Positions 24,096-36,978 are shown, counted from the first letter of the stretch. The stretch: DNA of 64,000 nt from Galbula dea (GCA_013399015.1 VWZX01006599.1:193358-257357), one strand, 5' to 3'. Notes: generated from the sequence alone by a model not told the origin. A program made the numbers and translations.

Positions 24096-26328
24096 ACGAA
24101 TAAGCATGTTACTCACTGTTCTCTCTCAGTTTTAGTTTAAATCATTTCATGGAGCTGAATAGACTAGACTTTACACTTTCATAGTTTGTCTATCAGCAGT
24201 ACCAAAATACATTTGGCTGCTAGATCATGTTAGCTAAACCAACTTGTCGTTCTGGCTGTGAGCTAGGGGTTCATAAGCAAAGGCTACCAAAAAACCCTTC
24301 TAGGGGCTTTGTTTATACTGTCACTTGTAATCACAGATGGATGTACTTTCTTGTTTATCTGAGCAAGACAATTATTTATAATTTAGTTTTCTGCCCACTA
24401 CCCTCTTCTGTGCAGTTCATTGCTTAGACTTGAGTGAAGGAGGAAATTTCTGAATTATATTAATGAAGAAGATACAATACATATGAAAGTGTTTGTCATT
24501 GCCCTTGACAACCTGTGACACAAGATGTCAATACTGAAAGATGGCTATTTTGTTATTGTTGAAAGAATTAAAAATCTACAAATGTTTTTTTAGAAAACTG
24601 TTGCTTTTAATTCTTTTTTTCTTTAAAATGTGTATGTTCTCATTCACGTAGCTAGTAAGAATTTTTTAACTGTTCAGTAGCTCATTCCATTTCTAAGGGG
24701 ATCCCTGGCATCCCTATAGTGAGGTATATTTCAGTCTAAGAATTTGCCTTGTCTTGTCTTTAAAAGTGTATTAAAATGAAAAAAAAAAAGAAAGAAAAAG
24801 CTCTTGCAGTCTGTCAGAGATGGCAGAATATCTTGAATATCATATCCAAATAATAGTTACAATGCAACTGTTAATATAGTCAGACATCTGAGTTGTAAAC
24901 TAATCCAACTGCGACTTTCAGTACAAAACTAGCAGTAATACTGTTCTTTTTTCTTACTAAGGGGGGGGGGTGGTGGCATGTGGAAGTAAATGCCTGATAT
25001 TGTCCTCTATTTTGTGCACACATGAGCTTTTCAGATGCACCTCCCGGTGTGAAATACTATTTGACTCTGAGAGAAGGAACAAAACTGGTATCCAGAAAGA
25101 CAGATTGTAGTAGCCTGTGAACTAATGAAAGTATTGCTGTATTTAACTGAAAATGGATGAAGACCTCCCAAAACAGGATGGAAAATAATTCAGTTCCACA
25201 ATTCCCTGTGGAAAGTAGGCTATATTTAAATTAGCAAGTAATGTAGCATAGTAGGAGCAGGTCGGTGGATTGAGATAGTTGCTTTCAAGATCTCTATTGC
25301 ATGCATTTCTCTGGGAGACAGTACTTTAGACTAGCACTATCCTGGTCCTGGGAGCTGAGGGAAATTTCCCTTGGTGGGTAGAATACACCTCTTGGCTTCA
25401 CAGGACTCATAGTTCAGTTTTGCCCAAAAGCAACCTAGTAGCTCACTGAGACCTCTCTGCCATGTGTAATCCAAGCCAAGTAGGTGGGAATGATCAGATT
25501 TGGTTCAGAAGCACATTTCTGATCCATCTTGAAATACTAATGTAGACACACACACATATTTCACTTATATACATAGGGCAATGTGTAGGTGTTGGATTAA
25601 TGAATGCCTAGGTCTGATACAACTTCTGAAAAGAAATGTGTAAGTAATAGCTGGTGCAAAAAAGTGCTTCCCACCCATATGATTCAGTGATTTGCTTATT
25701 TGGGAATCCTGCACTTCAGAAAACTCCCTATGGATATTAACTTACAAATATTATGCCTACACTTGCAAAACCCCCCCCCAAAACACCATAAAAAGCAAAA
25801 TTTTTCTCCTCAGGAAATCTGTAAAAATCCTCACAGATGTAGAGTGCACTACAGATATGCCAGACTGTGTGATTGAGGAAAACATTCGATAAGAATCAGG
25901 TATATTCAGTCCAATTTAAGGATCAGTTGGTGGATTTTAAGAAAAAAATCTGTAAAAATATGGGATAATTACTACTTAGTGTAGATGTTTTATTGAAATT
26001 CACTCCTTCGATGTCCCAAGAAGTTCCTTTAAATCTATTATCTATAAATAAAGCAATTATTAATTTAACAGATTTAACAGTAATCATCTTTATTGTACTG
26101 ACAGTTAAATACTTTCAAACCATCAAGCTTTTTATAAAGAAGTAATATGCTATCTGGAATTGTTATATTGGTAAAATATGAAACAAAACAGACAAAGGAA
26201 TTAAGAGAAAAAGAACAATTTAAATGTAATCTATATTTGTGTGTTGCAATAATGTTTGAGAATATGTAAGCAGAAGATTATTCCAAGGTTTAATTATTTC
26301 CTGTGGAAACGTATGAGACCTATTGTTG
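24096..26328. other. Unique AT-rich sequence with homopolymer runs
   Basis: No gene is seen. Runs of A (about 24,778-24,800), G (24,961-24,970) and C (about 25,772-25,780) are present. Confidence 0.45.
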
Positions 26329-26565
26329 CTACTATTTAAGCTTTTTCTAACAAAACCAAAAGTTGTCAATTTTTATTCAAGATTCTTAGAGTTATTTTGA
26401 AGAACACAAAGCAAAATATCTACAATACTGAGACAGTGGCTTCTATTCTACTATTCAAGCTTTTTCTGGCAAAACCAGAAGTTGTCCATTTTTTTCCAAG
26501 ATGTTTGGAATTATTTTGCAGAGCAGAAAGTGAAATATCTACAGTAGTGAGACAGTGGCTTCTAT
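26329..26565. repeat. Two-copy tandem duplication, 119-bp period
   Basis: A unit starting CTACTATTTAAGC at 26,329 recurs as CTACTATTCAAGC at 26,448. The two units correspond along their full length to the shared end GAGACAGTGGCTTCTAT, with scattered substitutions of roughly 10 to 15 percent by eye. It matches no transposon that I recognise and is not coding. Confidence 0.85.
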
Positions 26566-29500
26566 GACATAATAGTGCTGGTAGAAGTGATAGAAACTGC
26601 TTGTTCAATATTTTTTGGCTCTCTATAGAGAATCTTCTTCCTGGCTTCTGTACCTAGTATATTATATGATCACTGCTTTAGACACTTAAAAATATGTTGA
26701 GTATAATTATATGAAATATTTTAAGTGATTTCTCTGGAGTCCTTTTGAGCAGTTTCTCATTTATTACAATGTAATAAAGAAGACAGATGAGATTCTGCCA
26801 TGCATCAATACAACTGCATATCTTTTGAAACAAAGCTTACAAGCAAAATACACTATTTCTATAGGTAAGAAATTTTCAGATATATTTGTGACAAATTTGC
26901 ATGCAAAAAGCTGCTGAAATCTGTGGGTGTATTTCAGATGCTTTATTTGCAAATATGAAAGGATCAAATACATAAGACTAATCTAGAATCCTTACACGGT
27001 TATGTTAAAATTTAATATGAAAAGTCATTAATGTTTTCTAACTGAAAATGCTTATGCTGAAAGTTATTAACCACAGAGCTTATTCTTCCAACTGTGGAAT
27101 AACATTCTAAACTCATCTAATGTCACTGGAAGAACTGCTGTAACATTATTGCTCTTATACCATATTTTTTTTTATCGTGCCACTTGCTGTAAATAACATC
27201 TTGGACAAATAAGAATAGTGTTAAGACAAAATGTTCCTTTCTTTGTGTTAGTCCAATCTAGGTAATATTTTTGATAAACCCATAAAAGGTTTTACTCAAG
27301 TATGTGATAAAGAACACCTTTGTTTGTATTTTTGTAGGTCATATCAACTCTGCAGACAGGTATTAGTAGCAGGGTGAAGTTGAATAAGAACTGATAAATT
27401 TTCTGATTATCCAGTTTAGATAACTACCTCCTCTCAGGTCATAATGATGTATGTTCAGATAAGAAATTATATGATGTCATTGTAAGAAAGATTTACAAAG
27501 TCAAGAATTTCATATAATAATAAATATAATTTTGTATAATAATAAATAATAATAATTTTGTACAGAGCATTTTTAGGAAGTTTTGGAAACTCTGGTTTTA
27601 AGCATTTTTAACTCACAACAGTATTCACAGCATTTCCATATTTGCATTTTAAATAAAATATACACAAGATACTTCTTAGATTCTGTGGAAAACATTTGTT
27701 ATTGTTGCTTAAAATAGAAAAAAAAATCATCAGTATGAGTGAAGGATGTTTGCAAATTCAGCACCAGAAATGAAGATCATATAATATTAAGAGAGCGAAA
27801 AAAAATATTCCTGGCTATAATAAAATCACTGATATGAAAAAAGTAACGTGTATATATATATACATACACACATACATATGGTCTGATATATTACTTGTGG
27901 AGTTTTACTTGGTTTTGAAATAGTTTATGACAGTTCAGTACCTTTAAAAAGTGACATGCAGTCAGATGAGAGGTCCACAGAAGTCTGTAACTGTATATTT
28001 TATAGGTGTGTCTTTCTCTGTTGGAATTTGCATATGAAAATGTATCTCTGAATTTTAATGTATTAATTGGAAACATACTTCTTCATGACAATAAAAAGAT
28101 TTCTTTAGGTTGATTGTCTCAAAATGTTTTTAAACTGTAAAGGCACTTACATTTATTCCCATTGCTATGAAGATAGTCTCTGGTAACCCACATAATTAGC
28201 TTTTACCTAGACTGGATCACATCTTGCTTCCTGAGTCAACTTTCTTCTTTGGATTGACAATCTTCTACACACAGCTTTCTTCCAAAGTACAGTGAAGACA
28301 GTAATTTGCCTGGAATTGCCATCTAAACAGTATTAAAAAAAATAAATGTCATTAAGTAAAAAAAAGAAAAAGGCAGGAACTATATAATAAATCTGATAGA
28401 AACAGAGTATTTATGAAGTAAAATAAGAGATAAAATTATTTTATTGGCTACCTTGGATCATTTTAAAATTGTAGAGTATTTCAGAACAGCATTGCAAATA
28501 TTGCATTAAAAGATTTCTCAAACTGGTGTTAGATTTCTTTTTACTGAGAGGAAAAGGGTGAGTGAAGGCAAATATTTGTTTATTATCAGAGGAATGGAGA
28601 TTTAACAGTACTGTTATTTGAGTAGGTGAGATTAAACCCATTTACCTTCTAATGCACCTATAGAAGTACTATGAAATGAAGCACAAGTCTAAATATTCTG
28701 TTGGACACAATAGTCTTTGCACTGATTTCTATAGGCTGTGGATTGAATTCCAGTAAGCCATTCACATAATACGCATTTATAGGGGTTTTTTTTTACCTGA
28801 TACTGTAGTCTTAATGAGGTGCTTTAATCATGACAGAAATATTAACTATACACCAAATATATCTTTACACAATTTCCTATTATCAATTAATATTTCTGTG
28901 TAAAGACAAGAGATATCATCTTGTGAATAAAAGCTTTCAAAAGCAAAATTAAATATATTCATCACCCAGTTTTATGTAGCACAGAGAAACTGACATCTGT
29001 ATCCACTTACATGCATAATAAACAGCTTACTAATAAATACATATTAAAATATCCCCACGTTTCAAGTTCTTGTTAGATGCTCTTCCTTTTACACTCTACT
29101 GATTGCAATGGTATTGAGGGTGAGATGCTGAAGTGGCAGAATTAGTTTTCTTTCCACTAAGCTGTATGATAAAATGAGAATGTTCAGAAAAATATTTTAT
29201 AATTAATACTACTTGCACAAAAAGGGCATCATGTCACTGTTGAGAGATGACAGACTCTATTTCACTGTCTAGACTACACATCTATTTTTGTGTACAGTTC
29301 TAAGCACCTCAGCACCAGAAATACCTGAAACAATTGGAATGAAATCTGAAAAAAAGGGGAGAAATATGCAAGTAGTCCATGGATTAAGGAGGAGAGACTG
29401 TAAAGACTGCTACAGGTAATAAAAGAAATTTCCACTGTATTATAACTGTATTAGATCAATATTCTTTGAATTCAGTAGTTCAAACAGGACTAGAGGAATA

Positions 29501-30491
29501 GTTATTATATACAAAACACTTATTTTCCAGACATCCTCCTTACTGCTTCTCTTCAGTCAATATCTAGCTCCAATGGCAGTTTCCTACTTTTTATTACCAA
29601 TTTGTTCTCCCCCTCAATAATTCCATATCTAATATGGTCTGAAGTCTGTTAATATAAAGCAATCCCGTATCTGGCTTAAGTTAAATGCATTTATTTTGCA
29701 GTGCTGGTAGTGAGGGCTCATGTCTGTGTTTATGCAAAGACAAAAATACACACATGTAAGAAACTTGTTGGTTTGTTGTTTGTTTGTTTTTTTCCCCCTG
29801 AAAACAAGATGCTAGGAAGTCATATGGAACAAACAAAACACCAGAGAATTCTAAAAAACTATAGTGAATGTGTGAGAATCACAGCCTCTCAAAGAAATAA
29901 ACTATGAAAAAAAATCTGCCTGAATTTCTGTATACTTGAAAACACCCAAACACACACCTGTACAAATACTTGCAGGAATCAATTTGATTTAGTGTTCAGA
30001 TACAGTATTTAATCAAGTTTTCATGGGTTTTGTGTTCTTTTTTAAATGTGGTCTCTGACACATTTAGTGAAATACACACACAAGAGACAACTGTGTGTAA
30101 ATCAGACTTCCACAGCTTGCATATTTGATTTTGCAATCAAAATAACATTTTTCTAGCATAGATTTTATCCTGCTAATTATAATCATAGCATAGCTAAACT
30201 TTAAGTCCCTCTCAGCAGTGGAAGGATATTTAAAATTAGTCCCCTTATTTCTGTACTATACCTATTATTACCCAAGTATCTTAATTGTCCTGTTCTTTTT
30301 TCTTTTTTTCCCCCCATGTTTCCAGTTTTTGCTTGAATTTTCCATTTTTCACTTTTGATTTGACCATGAATGACTATGGGCGCTGACTGCAAGTCTTGCC
30401 CTCAGCTGTTGCTTTATTATTTTAACTATTTTTCTATTGAATTTCACTTGGCTATTTTTTAATTCTGTTGATTTCCAGCCATCAATGTTAC
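26566..30491. other. Unique AT-rich sequence with microsatellites
   Basis: No gene is seen. An (AAT)n-like stretch lies at 27,515-27,556 and a TA/CA-rich stretch at 27,850-27,880. A T/G-rich tract is at 29,765-29,793. Confidence 0.45.
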
Positions 30492-31103
30492 CACAGAATC
30501 ACAGTATATTAGAACTTGGAAGGGACCTTGAAAGATCATCCAGTCCAACCCCCCCGCCACAGCAGGATTCCCTAGAACGTGTCACACAGAAGCGCGTCCA
30601 CACAGGTTTTGAATACTTCCATAGAAGGAGACTCCACAACCTCTCTGGGCAGTCTGTGCCAGTGTTCTGGCACCTGAACTGGGAAAAAATTTCTAGGTGT
30701 ATTCACACAGAATCTCCACAATCCTCTGGTGTGTCAGCCACTCCACCCAGTTTAGTGTCATAAGCAAACTTGCTGACAGCACACTCTGTTCCCTCATCCA
30801 GGTCGTTAAGGAATAGATTGAAAGGNNNNNNNNNNNNNNNNNNNNNNNNNNNNNNNNNNNNNNNNNNNNNNNNNNNNNNNNNNNNNNNNNNNNNNNNNNN
30901 NNNNNNNNNNNNNNNNNNNNNNNNNNNNNNNNNNNNNNNNNNTGTGGCTCTGCGCTGGACTCTTTCTAGCAGTTCCCTATCCTTCTTAAACTGACAGACC
31001 CAGAACTGGGCACAATACTCCAGATTTGGCCTCACCAGGTTAGAGTAAGGAGGAAGAAGAACCTCTTTTGACCTACTAACCACACCCCTTCTAATCCACC
31101 CCA
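30492..31103 (-). mobile_element. CR1 LINE material, scrambled around an assembly gap
   Basis: The reverse-strand CR1 tail and 3' UTR start at 30,492. At about 30,713-30,725 the sequence jumps straight to the reverse-transcriptase palm (SKFAYDTKLGGVADTPE, with the catalytic Asp-Asp altered to Tyr-Asp), then comes a gap. Beyond the gap lies the C-terminal block (VVSRSKEVLLPPYS, EYCAQFWVCQFKKDRELLER). In an intact CR1 the palm precedes that block, so the order here is reversed relative to the element. Either two CR1 copies meet in the gap or the gap joins contigs wrongly. The frames translated across the N's are not real. Confidence 0.88.
30826..30942. other. Assembly gap (117 N)
   Basis: An unresolved run of N inside CR1 sequence. 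Its true length and content are unknown. Confidence 0.99.
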
Positions 31104-31264
31104 NAGTCTGTTGCTTCACTTAAATCCTTTGTCTGCTGGTATCTTTCCTCCGTTACTCAGAGATTGAAATTTTTCTTTATAAAACTGGGCAAATAAACAG
31201 GCCCAAACAAACAAACCTCCTGTTTTATTTTGTGATCTTTCAGTGGAGTGTTCTATCTAAACCC

Positions 31265-31675
31265 TCCGGCTTCCAGGAGGGCCAGCCATGTCCTGGGATG
31301 TGTTAAGAACAGCATTGCCAGCCAGTCACAGAGGGTGATTTTCCTGCTCTGCTCTGCACTGCTGAGCTGCACCTTGAGTATTGTGTGCAGTATTTGGGCA
31401 CACAGCATAGAAAGTATAGTAAGCTATTAGAAAGCATCCAAAAGAAGGCTATGAAGATGGTGAAGGGTCTGGAGGGGAAGCCATATGAAAACTGCTGAGG
31501 TCACTTGGTTTGTTCAGCCTGGAGAAGAGAAGACGGGGGAGATCTCATTGCTGTCTTCAACATCTTAACGTGGGGTTGCAGAGAGGCAGGCACGGAACTC
31601 TTTACTCTTGTGGATAGTGATAGGACTAGAGGTAATGGTATGAAGTTAAGTCAAGGGAGATTTAGGTTAGGTATC
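31265..31675 (+). mobile_element. CR1 LINE, left part, interrupted by an LTR
   Basis: The plus strand shows the C-terminal CR1 region: a CVKNSIASQSQRVIFLL-like block at 31,300-31,345, the CSAWRREDGGDLIAVFNIL block at 31,508-31,564 and the start of the FRLG block near 31,660. The text stops mid-sentence at 31,675 and resumes at 32,394 beyond a complete LTR. Many stops make this an old copy. Confidence 0.9.
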
Positions 31676-32393
31676 TGTCGTGGTTAAGGACTTGTCCCCC
31701 AACCCACAGCAGAAAAAACTTATTAACCCTCTTTTCCACCCCCAACTGGAAGAGATAGGGGACAATAAGGGCAGAGAGGCTTCTGGACTAGAAAGTAAAA
31801 AATGAAACTACTTTAATAATAGTAACAATAATAAATGAAACATATATAAATATATTCAGGACCCAAATACTGAACCAGCTCCCCCTCTCTATGATAATTA
31901 CGTCACCAGCTGAAATTGCAAACATTCCACGCTGTAAACCTCCCGGTGCCAGCTCCAGCTCTCCCAGCATGTGTTTCCCAGCTTCAGTATCAGCTTCACG
32001 TGTGTACCAGCTAGCCCCAGCTCCAGTCCAAAACAGCTTCACGTTTTCAGCTCTCATTTCAAAGCAGACCGTGGCAGCAAACCCACACCGCTCCCCTTCC
32101 CAGCACAGACAGAATCCAGCACGGCACAGGTGCCAGCACACTGTTGAATCCCAGGGTCCCAAACACCTCCGGTTTCTGCTTCTCCCTGGGGGCAGGACCC
32201 CTCCCGACTGAGCTTGGCATTCAGGAGTTTCAGGTTTTACAGGGGAAGAGTTTAGCAGGCAGCTTTGGCAAGGTTCGGGGGGAGAAAGCTGGTAAGAAAG
32301 CTGATACTGGATGTGATGCATATGGGATGGAATAACTTTTAGAAAATAAAGTCACTGAACAGAATTAATTCTATTCTAATCCAAACCATGACA
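31676..32393 (-). mobile_element. Complete solo LTR inserted into CR1, reverse strand, 718 bp
   Basis: The minus strand begins TGTCATGGTTTGGATTAGAA at 32,393 and ends CCACGACA at 31,676, with TG/CA ends and matching short inverted termini. Flanking bases are GTATC (31,671-31,675) and ATATC (32,394-32,398), a 5-bp target duplication with one mismatch. A 5-bp duplication fits ERVL-like elements better than ERVK (usually 6) or ERV1 (usually 4). No internal retroviral sequence remains, so recombination between two LTRs removed it. The 177-codon minus-strand frame at 32,321-31,788 lies wholly inside the LTR and shows no retroviral motif, so I do not regard it as a gene. Related copies are at 579-1,228 and 52,386-52,913. 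Confidence 0.88.
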
Positions 32394-32601
32394 ATATCAG
32401 AAAAAGTTTATTCACCCAGAGAGTGGTTGAGCTCTGGAACAATCTTTCCAGGGAGGTGGTCACAGCACCTTCAAGAAGCGCTTGAACATCACTCTCAGGC
32501 ACAGGGTGTGATTTTTGGAGTGTCCTGTGCAGGGTTAAGAGCTAGACTTGATGATCTTTGTGGGTCCCTTCCAGCTCAGAATATTCTATAATTCTATAAT
32601 A
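32394..32601 (+). mobile_element. CR1 LINE, right part with tail
   Basis: This continues the interrupted copy: the sequence resumes with the FTQRVVEL-like block near 32,408-32,440. It then gives the 3' UTR (GACTTGATGATCTTTGTGGG) and the tail ATTCTATAATTCTATAATA to 32,601. The tail unit (ATTCTATAA) differs from the ATTCTGTGA tails elsewhere, so this is another CR1 subfamily. Confidence 0.9.
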
Positions 32602-35600
32602 AACTGTGACATCTTTCTAATAGCAACCTGCTGTGACTATCCTTTCTTATTTCCTTTCATTTATCGTTTATTTAATCTAAGCATACAGAGAATAATAGAC
32701 ACATTCTACTTTGATGCTTTTTCAATAATTTCTCCTTTTTTCTTCTGCATGGTTATTGATTTTATAATAGTTATTTTTATGACATTCATGGCTAGGCTCA
32801 TTTGCCAGCTTCCATGTCTGAACAGTTTACAGAAATACAGTATTAATTGACTTCTCTTATCCAGTACTTTCCCTAAACATAAATGACCTGTTGGAGAAAA
32901 GTCTCACAAGGGGTGTCATTGAGTGTAATAGGACGCTTGCACTTTATGAAATTTGAATGGGAGAAGAGACCATTCCAGCTCCTCTCTATTGTTACCAGAT
33001 ATCTGCCTTACCATATTCAAAGGTTGATACCTTGAAGGAAAGTAAAGAAACTAAACTTAAAACCTCAGAACTTGTTCCTTTGATTTTATTTTTTTACATG
33101 AGGAAGAATTTTATTTATTCAAAGTAAAAAAAAAATGAAAAAGAGTACTTGGAAAGCATCTTGGTGGTCTTTCTGTGTCCTGACTAGTGAATCATGGTTA
33201 AATGGATATTTAATCTCGAAGGAATGTACTGGTAAAAAAGCCTGTCAGCAGCTCCAGACAGACGCTTCCAGGCAGAGTGTTATCCAGCCATAAGACAGCT
33301 ACAGTCCTTTGGGAACAACATTTACAAGCTGTTCATACTGGTATGTTCAGAAAACCAAGTCTGATTTGTGGTAAAAGCTCTAAGGCATGTTTATACTATC
33401 TGCTTTACTGTCACTAAAGAACTAATCTGAGTGTTCAGATTCAAAAAAATGACCTAATACCTTGAGTTAAGACATTAATCTGAAATAACTAGAACATTAG
33501 AGTTTCTGGATATTTGTTTGTTGGGGTTTTTTGTGGGTTTTTTTGGTTTGTTGGATCTTTTCTTTTCCATCCATGATTATTTGGTGTACTGCTGTCATTT
33601 CATAACTTTTAATTAACATGGAGGATTTCAGTGTAAATGAAAATCACAGAAATTTTTGAAAGTTGCGACTCTGTATGATCTACAGCTTTAGAGCAGTTGA
33701 ATCAAAAGTTGTGTTTTTCTGAACATGGATGTACCTTTACTTCCTGTTATTGTCCCCTTACATAGAACAATGTATTATAAATAATATAAGGCCCCTTCAA
33801 GCAGAGTAGGCTCCATTTAAGGATTCCCAAAATGTGTTTCATGGGTTTCAAGTGATCCACAAAGTGTGTGCATGTTCTGCAGAGGTTTGGTTCTTTATTC
33901 ATGGCCAGACTCAAGTGAACCAGCTGACTGCCAACACTACAATGAAGGTTAATAATTACTACTAATAATTAATAACTCTGTAAAACATAAATTGCATGTG
34001 AGCAAGCAATGCTCCTACAAAGGCTACTTCACTATGTGACAGGTTGTTCCATCTTCAGGTGCCTCAGACAAATAGTCTCTTACTCCAGACAGTTCTTGTT
34101 CTTTTTCTACATGCCTTTTTACTGTGTGTTGCTTACTGTTCTTTGAAGTCTGAGAGACCTGAAGCACAGAAGTCATACAAATTTTATTTGCAAATGTAAT
34201 TGCACACTACAATGAATATTCTTAAGAGTGAAACACATTTGCTTTTCTCATTTTAAAGTTTTTGAATAATGTTCTGCTAAGGACTGGCACAGTGAAGTAG
34301 CCCCTTCTTTCCACCTGTTTAACAGGTTATTTCCAAAGCATAAATAAATTAAATTAAGAAAGCCTTGTGAAATTATGTATGAAAGAAATGTCCTTATCTG
34401 TGGGACAGTATTTTTTCTTTGATTTTGCTTCTGCAACAGAGAATCCTACATTTTACAGTCTTCTTCAGGTTCTTTGATGAAATATAGATCAAGTACTGGA
34501 ATACAGGAGGTACAAGTATTAAAAATAGGAATTTCACATGTATTTTTCTTGTGGACAGAGGGTGTTAGAGTTGAAATACTATTTCTCTCCCTGTTCTTAG
34601 GGAGAATAAAATGCTATGTTAAAATAGAACTGTCAAATACTACTTTATTGTGGTAAGTATGTTCAAACCAGTGAACCATTTGCCTCTAGATAGTTTAGTT
34701 TCTGTGAGTACACAGAAATTAAGATGCTTAGTTGTATATTTTGTGGTTTCATAGACTCTTCCCAATGATCTTTTAGGCAATTATTAGATTTTCTTTCTTT
34801 CTATGAATTTTAATGTTCTATGTATGGATTCACTGTCATCTGAAACACGTGATTAATCTGAAAAACATACCTAAAGTAGTTCTTGATGAAAGTTCAGCTT
34901 TCATCCAACAATGAGTAGTTGGAAATCTTTTTGATATTCACATAATTTAGAGAGATTAGATGTACTTTTTTTAGGTTGTCTGGCAGTCATATATATGTGA
35001 TATTGGATCAGGAGATTATATATATTTTTGGTTTTGAAATTACTTTTTAAAATATATTTTTACATGGTGCAGGGTAGCTAGCCACATTATAGGTGTCAAA
35101 TACCTTGCTGAAAATACTATCACATTTCTCAAGAAAAGACAGATGCATTTTAGCTCTGTTATCTGACCTAGCCTAAAAAGTGAGAGGGCTTTTTTTGTCT
35201 CTGAGAAGCAAGGCCATTGCTCAACTCAAGAATAAAGCTGTTCTAACTCATATTTACTGTAGATTTGTCCTGTGATATCTGTAATTCATAGGCTTAAACA
35301 GTAGCCTGCTAGTATAAGATGTATTTTTTTCAGTTGGAATTGCCATTATGTATATTTGTGCTTTAAAAATGGTTTACTTTGAAGGAAATACTCTTAAATT
35401 AGAATTCAAACTTTAAAGAAGTTTCTGTCTCTTCTTAAATTGAGTCTGGCAACAAATTCAGTATTTTTCATAATTACAGAAAACTGTCATTTTGCAATAT
35501 TTAACTTCAGAACTGCATAGTTGAGGTGTTTTTATTTTAAGTGATTAAAAATTTATAGCAGTAAGGTAGGTTTATACTCAACCTCTAAATACATTCTTGA

Positions 35601-36004
35601 AAACTCTTTCTGAAATCCGAGGAATTAGTCAAGAGGTGCATGAACTGCTGTGAAGTCTCTGATTCTACAGTAATAATTTACAAACAATAAATAATAAAAA
35701 TATAATATATCCTTTATTGCAAAGTCATTCTTCTTTAGGTAAGATGTTTTCATTTACTATTTTAACTCCCTTAAAATCTTGTGATTTTAAGTTCACTACA
35801 TGAACGAATGAGCTTGAATTCCTGTTCATTGCAGATAGCTGGAGACAGTGTATTTGCAAAGTTTGCTGCTCTTCATTATAAAGTGAGAAAAGTTGCTAAA
35901 AGCTGCCTTCATGTCATTAATCTGGTTGTGGAGCCAATGATTATTAAAGGCTGCTGAACATTTCTGTTTTATGTTGGAGATTTATGTTGGTTGGACTTAA
36001 CAGC
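32602..36004. other. Unique AT-rich sequence
   Basis: No gene is confirmed. A T/G-rich tract lies at 33,513-33,555. A stretch at 33,828-33,890 faintly recalls the start of hAT-Charlie DNA transposons. The segment 35,780-35,960 is less repetitive and could be a conserved non-coding element, which I cannot test. Confidence 0.45.
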
Positions 36005-36978
36005 AGTATTTTAAACTAGATTTGAGGGGAGATGATGTACTTCAGAGGGACTGAGAAGATGGAGGGGATGTCAACACTCCAGGAGTCAGCAAGAGAATGC
36101 CAGTAAATCATCCCAAAGAAACTAGAGACAGCTCCTGCCATAAGGTGACAAGGCTGAAAGCCCAGCTGAAATGTCTTTACACTGACACATGCAGCATGGG
36201 TAACAAGCAGGACAAGTCAGAGGCCATGGTGCAATCAGAAAACTATGACCTGATTGCTATCACAGAAACACAGTGGGATGATTCACACAGCTGGAACACA
36301 GCAATTGAGGGCTACAAACTATTCAGAAGAGATCGACTGGGAAAGAAGGGTGGGGTTGTTGCCCTCTATGTTAGGATATGGGTAAACTGTGAGGAGCTGG
36401 CTCTGAGAAACAACCATGAACAAGTTGAGAACCTATGGGTAAAACTGAAGGATCAAACCAATAAAGGTCAGTTGTAGCTGGGGTATACTGCAGGCTGCCT
36501 GACCAAGGGAAGCCTGTTGAGGGGGCCTTCTTTCTTCAGATAAAGGAAGCATTGAGCTCAACAGCCTTTTTCCTGATGAGGCATTTTAATTAGGCAGATA
36601 TCTGCTGGAAGAGCAATATGGCAGGCTGCAAGCAATCCAAGAGACTCCTGGAGTTCTCTGAAAACTTTTGGATCCAGGTACTAGATAAACCAACCAGAGA
36701 TGAAGCATTACTGGGCCCTGTGCTCACCAATGCAGAGGAACTCATTAGAGATTTAGGGCAGTCTAGGCTGTAGTGACCATACCCTGGTTCAGTGTACAAT
36801 GTCAAAAAAATGTAGGCCTAAAAAGAACAAAATCAAGACCCTGAACTTCAGAAAAGTGAATTTCCAGCTGTTTGAAGATTTAGTGGATGAGATTCCCCAG
36901 GAAATTGTCCTTAGATGATGTCCTTAGACGATCTTCTGAGGTCCCTTCCAACTCCTAACATTCTGTGATTCTGTGATA
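36005..36978 (+). mobile_element. CR1 LINE with endonuclease start and tail but no reverse transcriptase
   Basis: A 126-codon frame at 36,097-36,477 encodes the beginning of CR1 ORF2, the apurinic-type endonuclease: SMGNKQDKSEAM, YDLIAITETQWDD, EGYKLFRRDR, GGVVALYVR and VENLWVKLKDQTNKG. The catalytic Glu of the ITET motif is present. Further endonuclease text follows in broken frames, with the Gly-Asp-Phe-Asn motif changed to Arg-His-Phe-Asn near 36,581-36,592 and the LLGPVLTN block near 36,710. The sequence then jumps at about 36,905 directly to the CR1 3' UTR and a clean tail ATTCTGTGATTCTGTGAT. All of the reverse transcriptase, normally well over 1.5 kb, is deleted. Confidence 0.92.

Noticed and set aside
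30703..31119. 138-codon minus-strand frame across the N gap
   Set aside because: It is translated through N's and joins CR1 blocks that are out of order.
31788..32321. 177-codon minus-strand open frame, the longest in the window
   Set aside because: It lies completely inside a solo LTR, has no retroviral or host motif, and is not shared by the related LTR at 52.4 kb.
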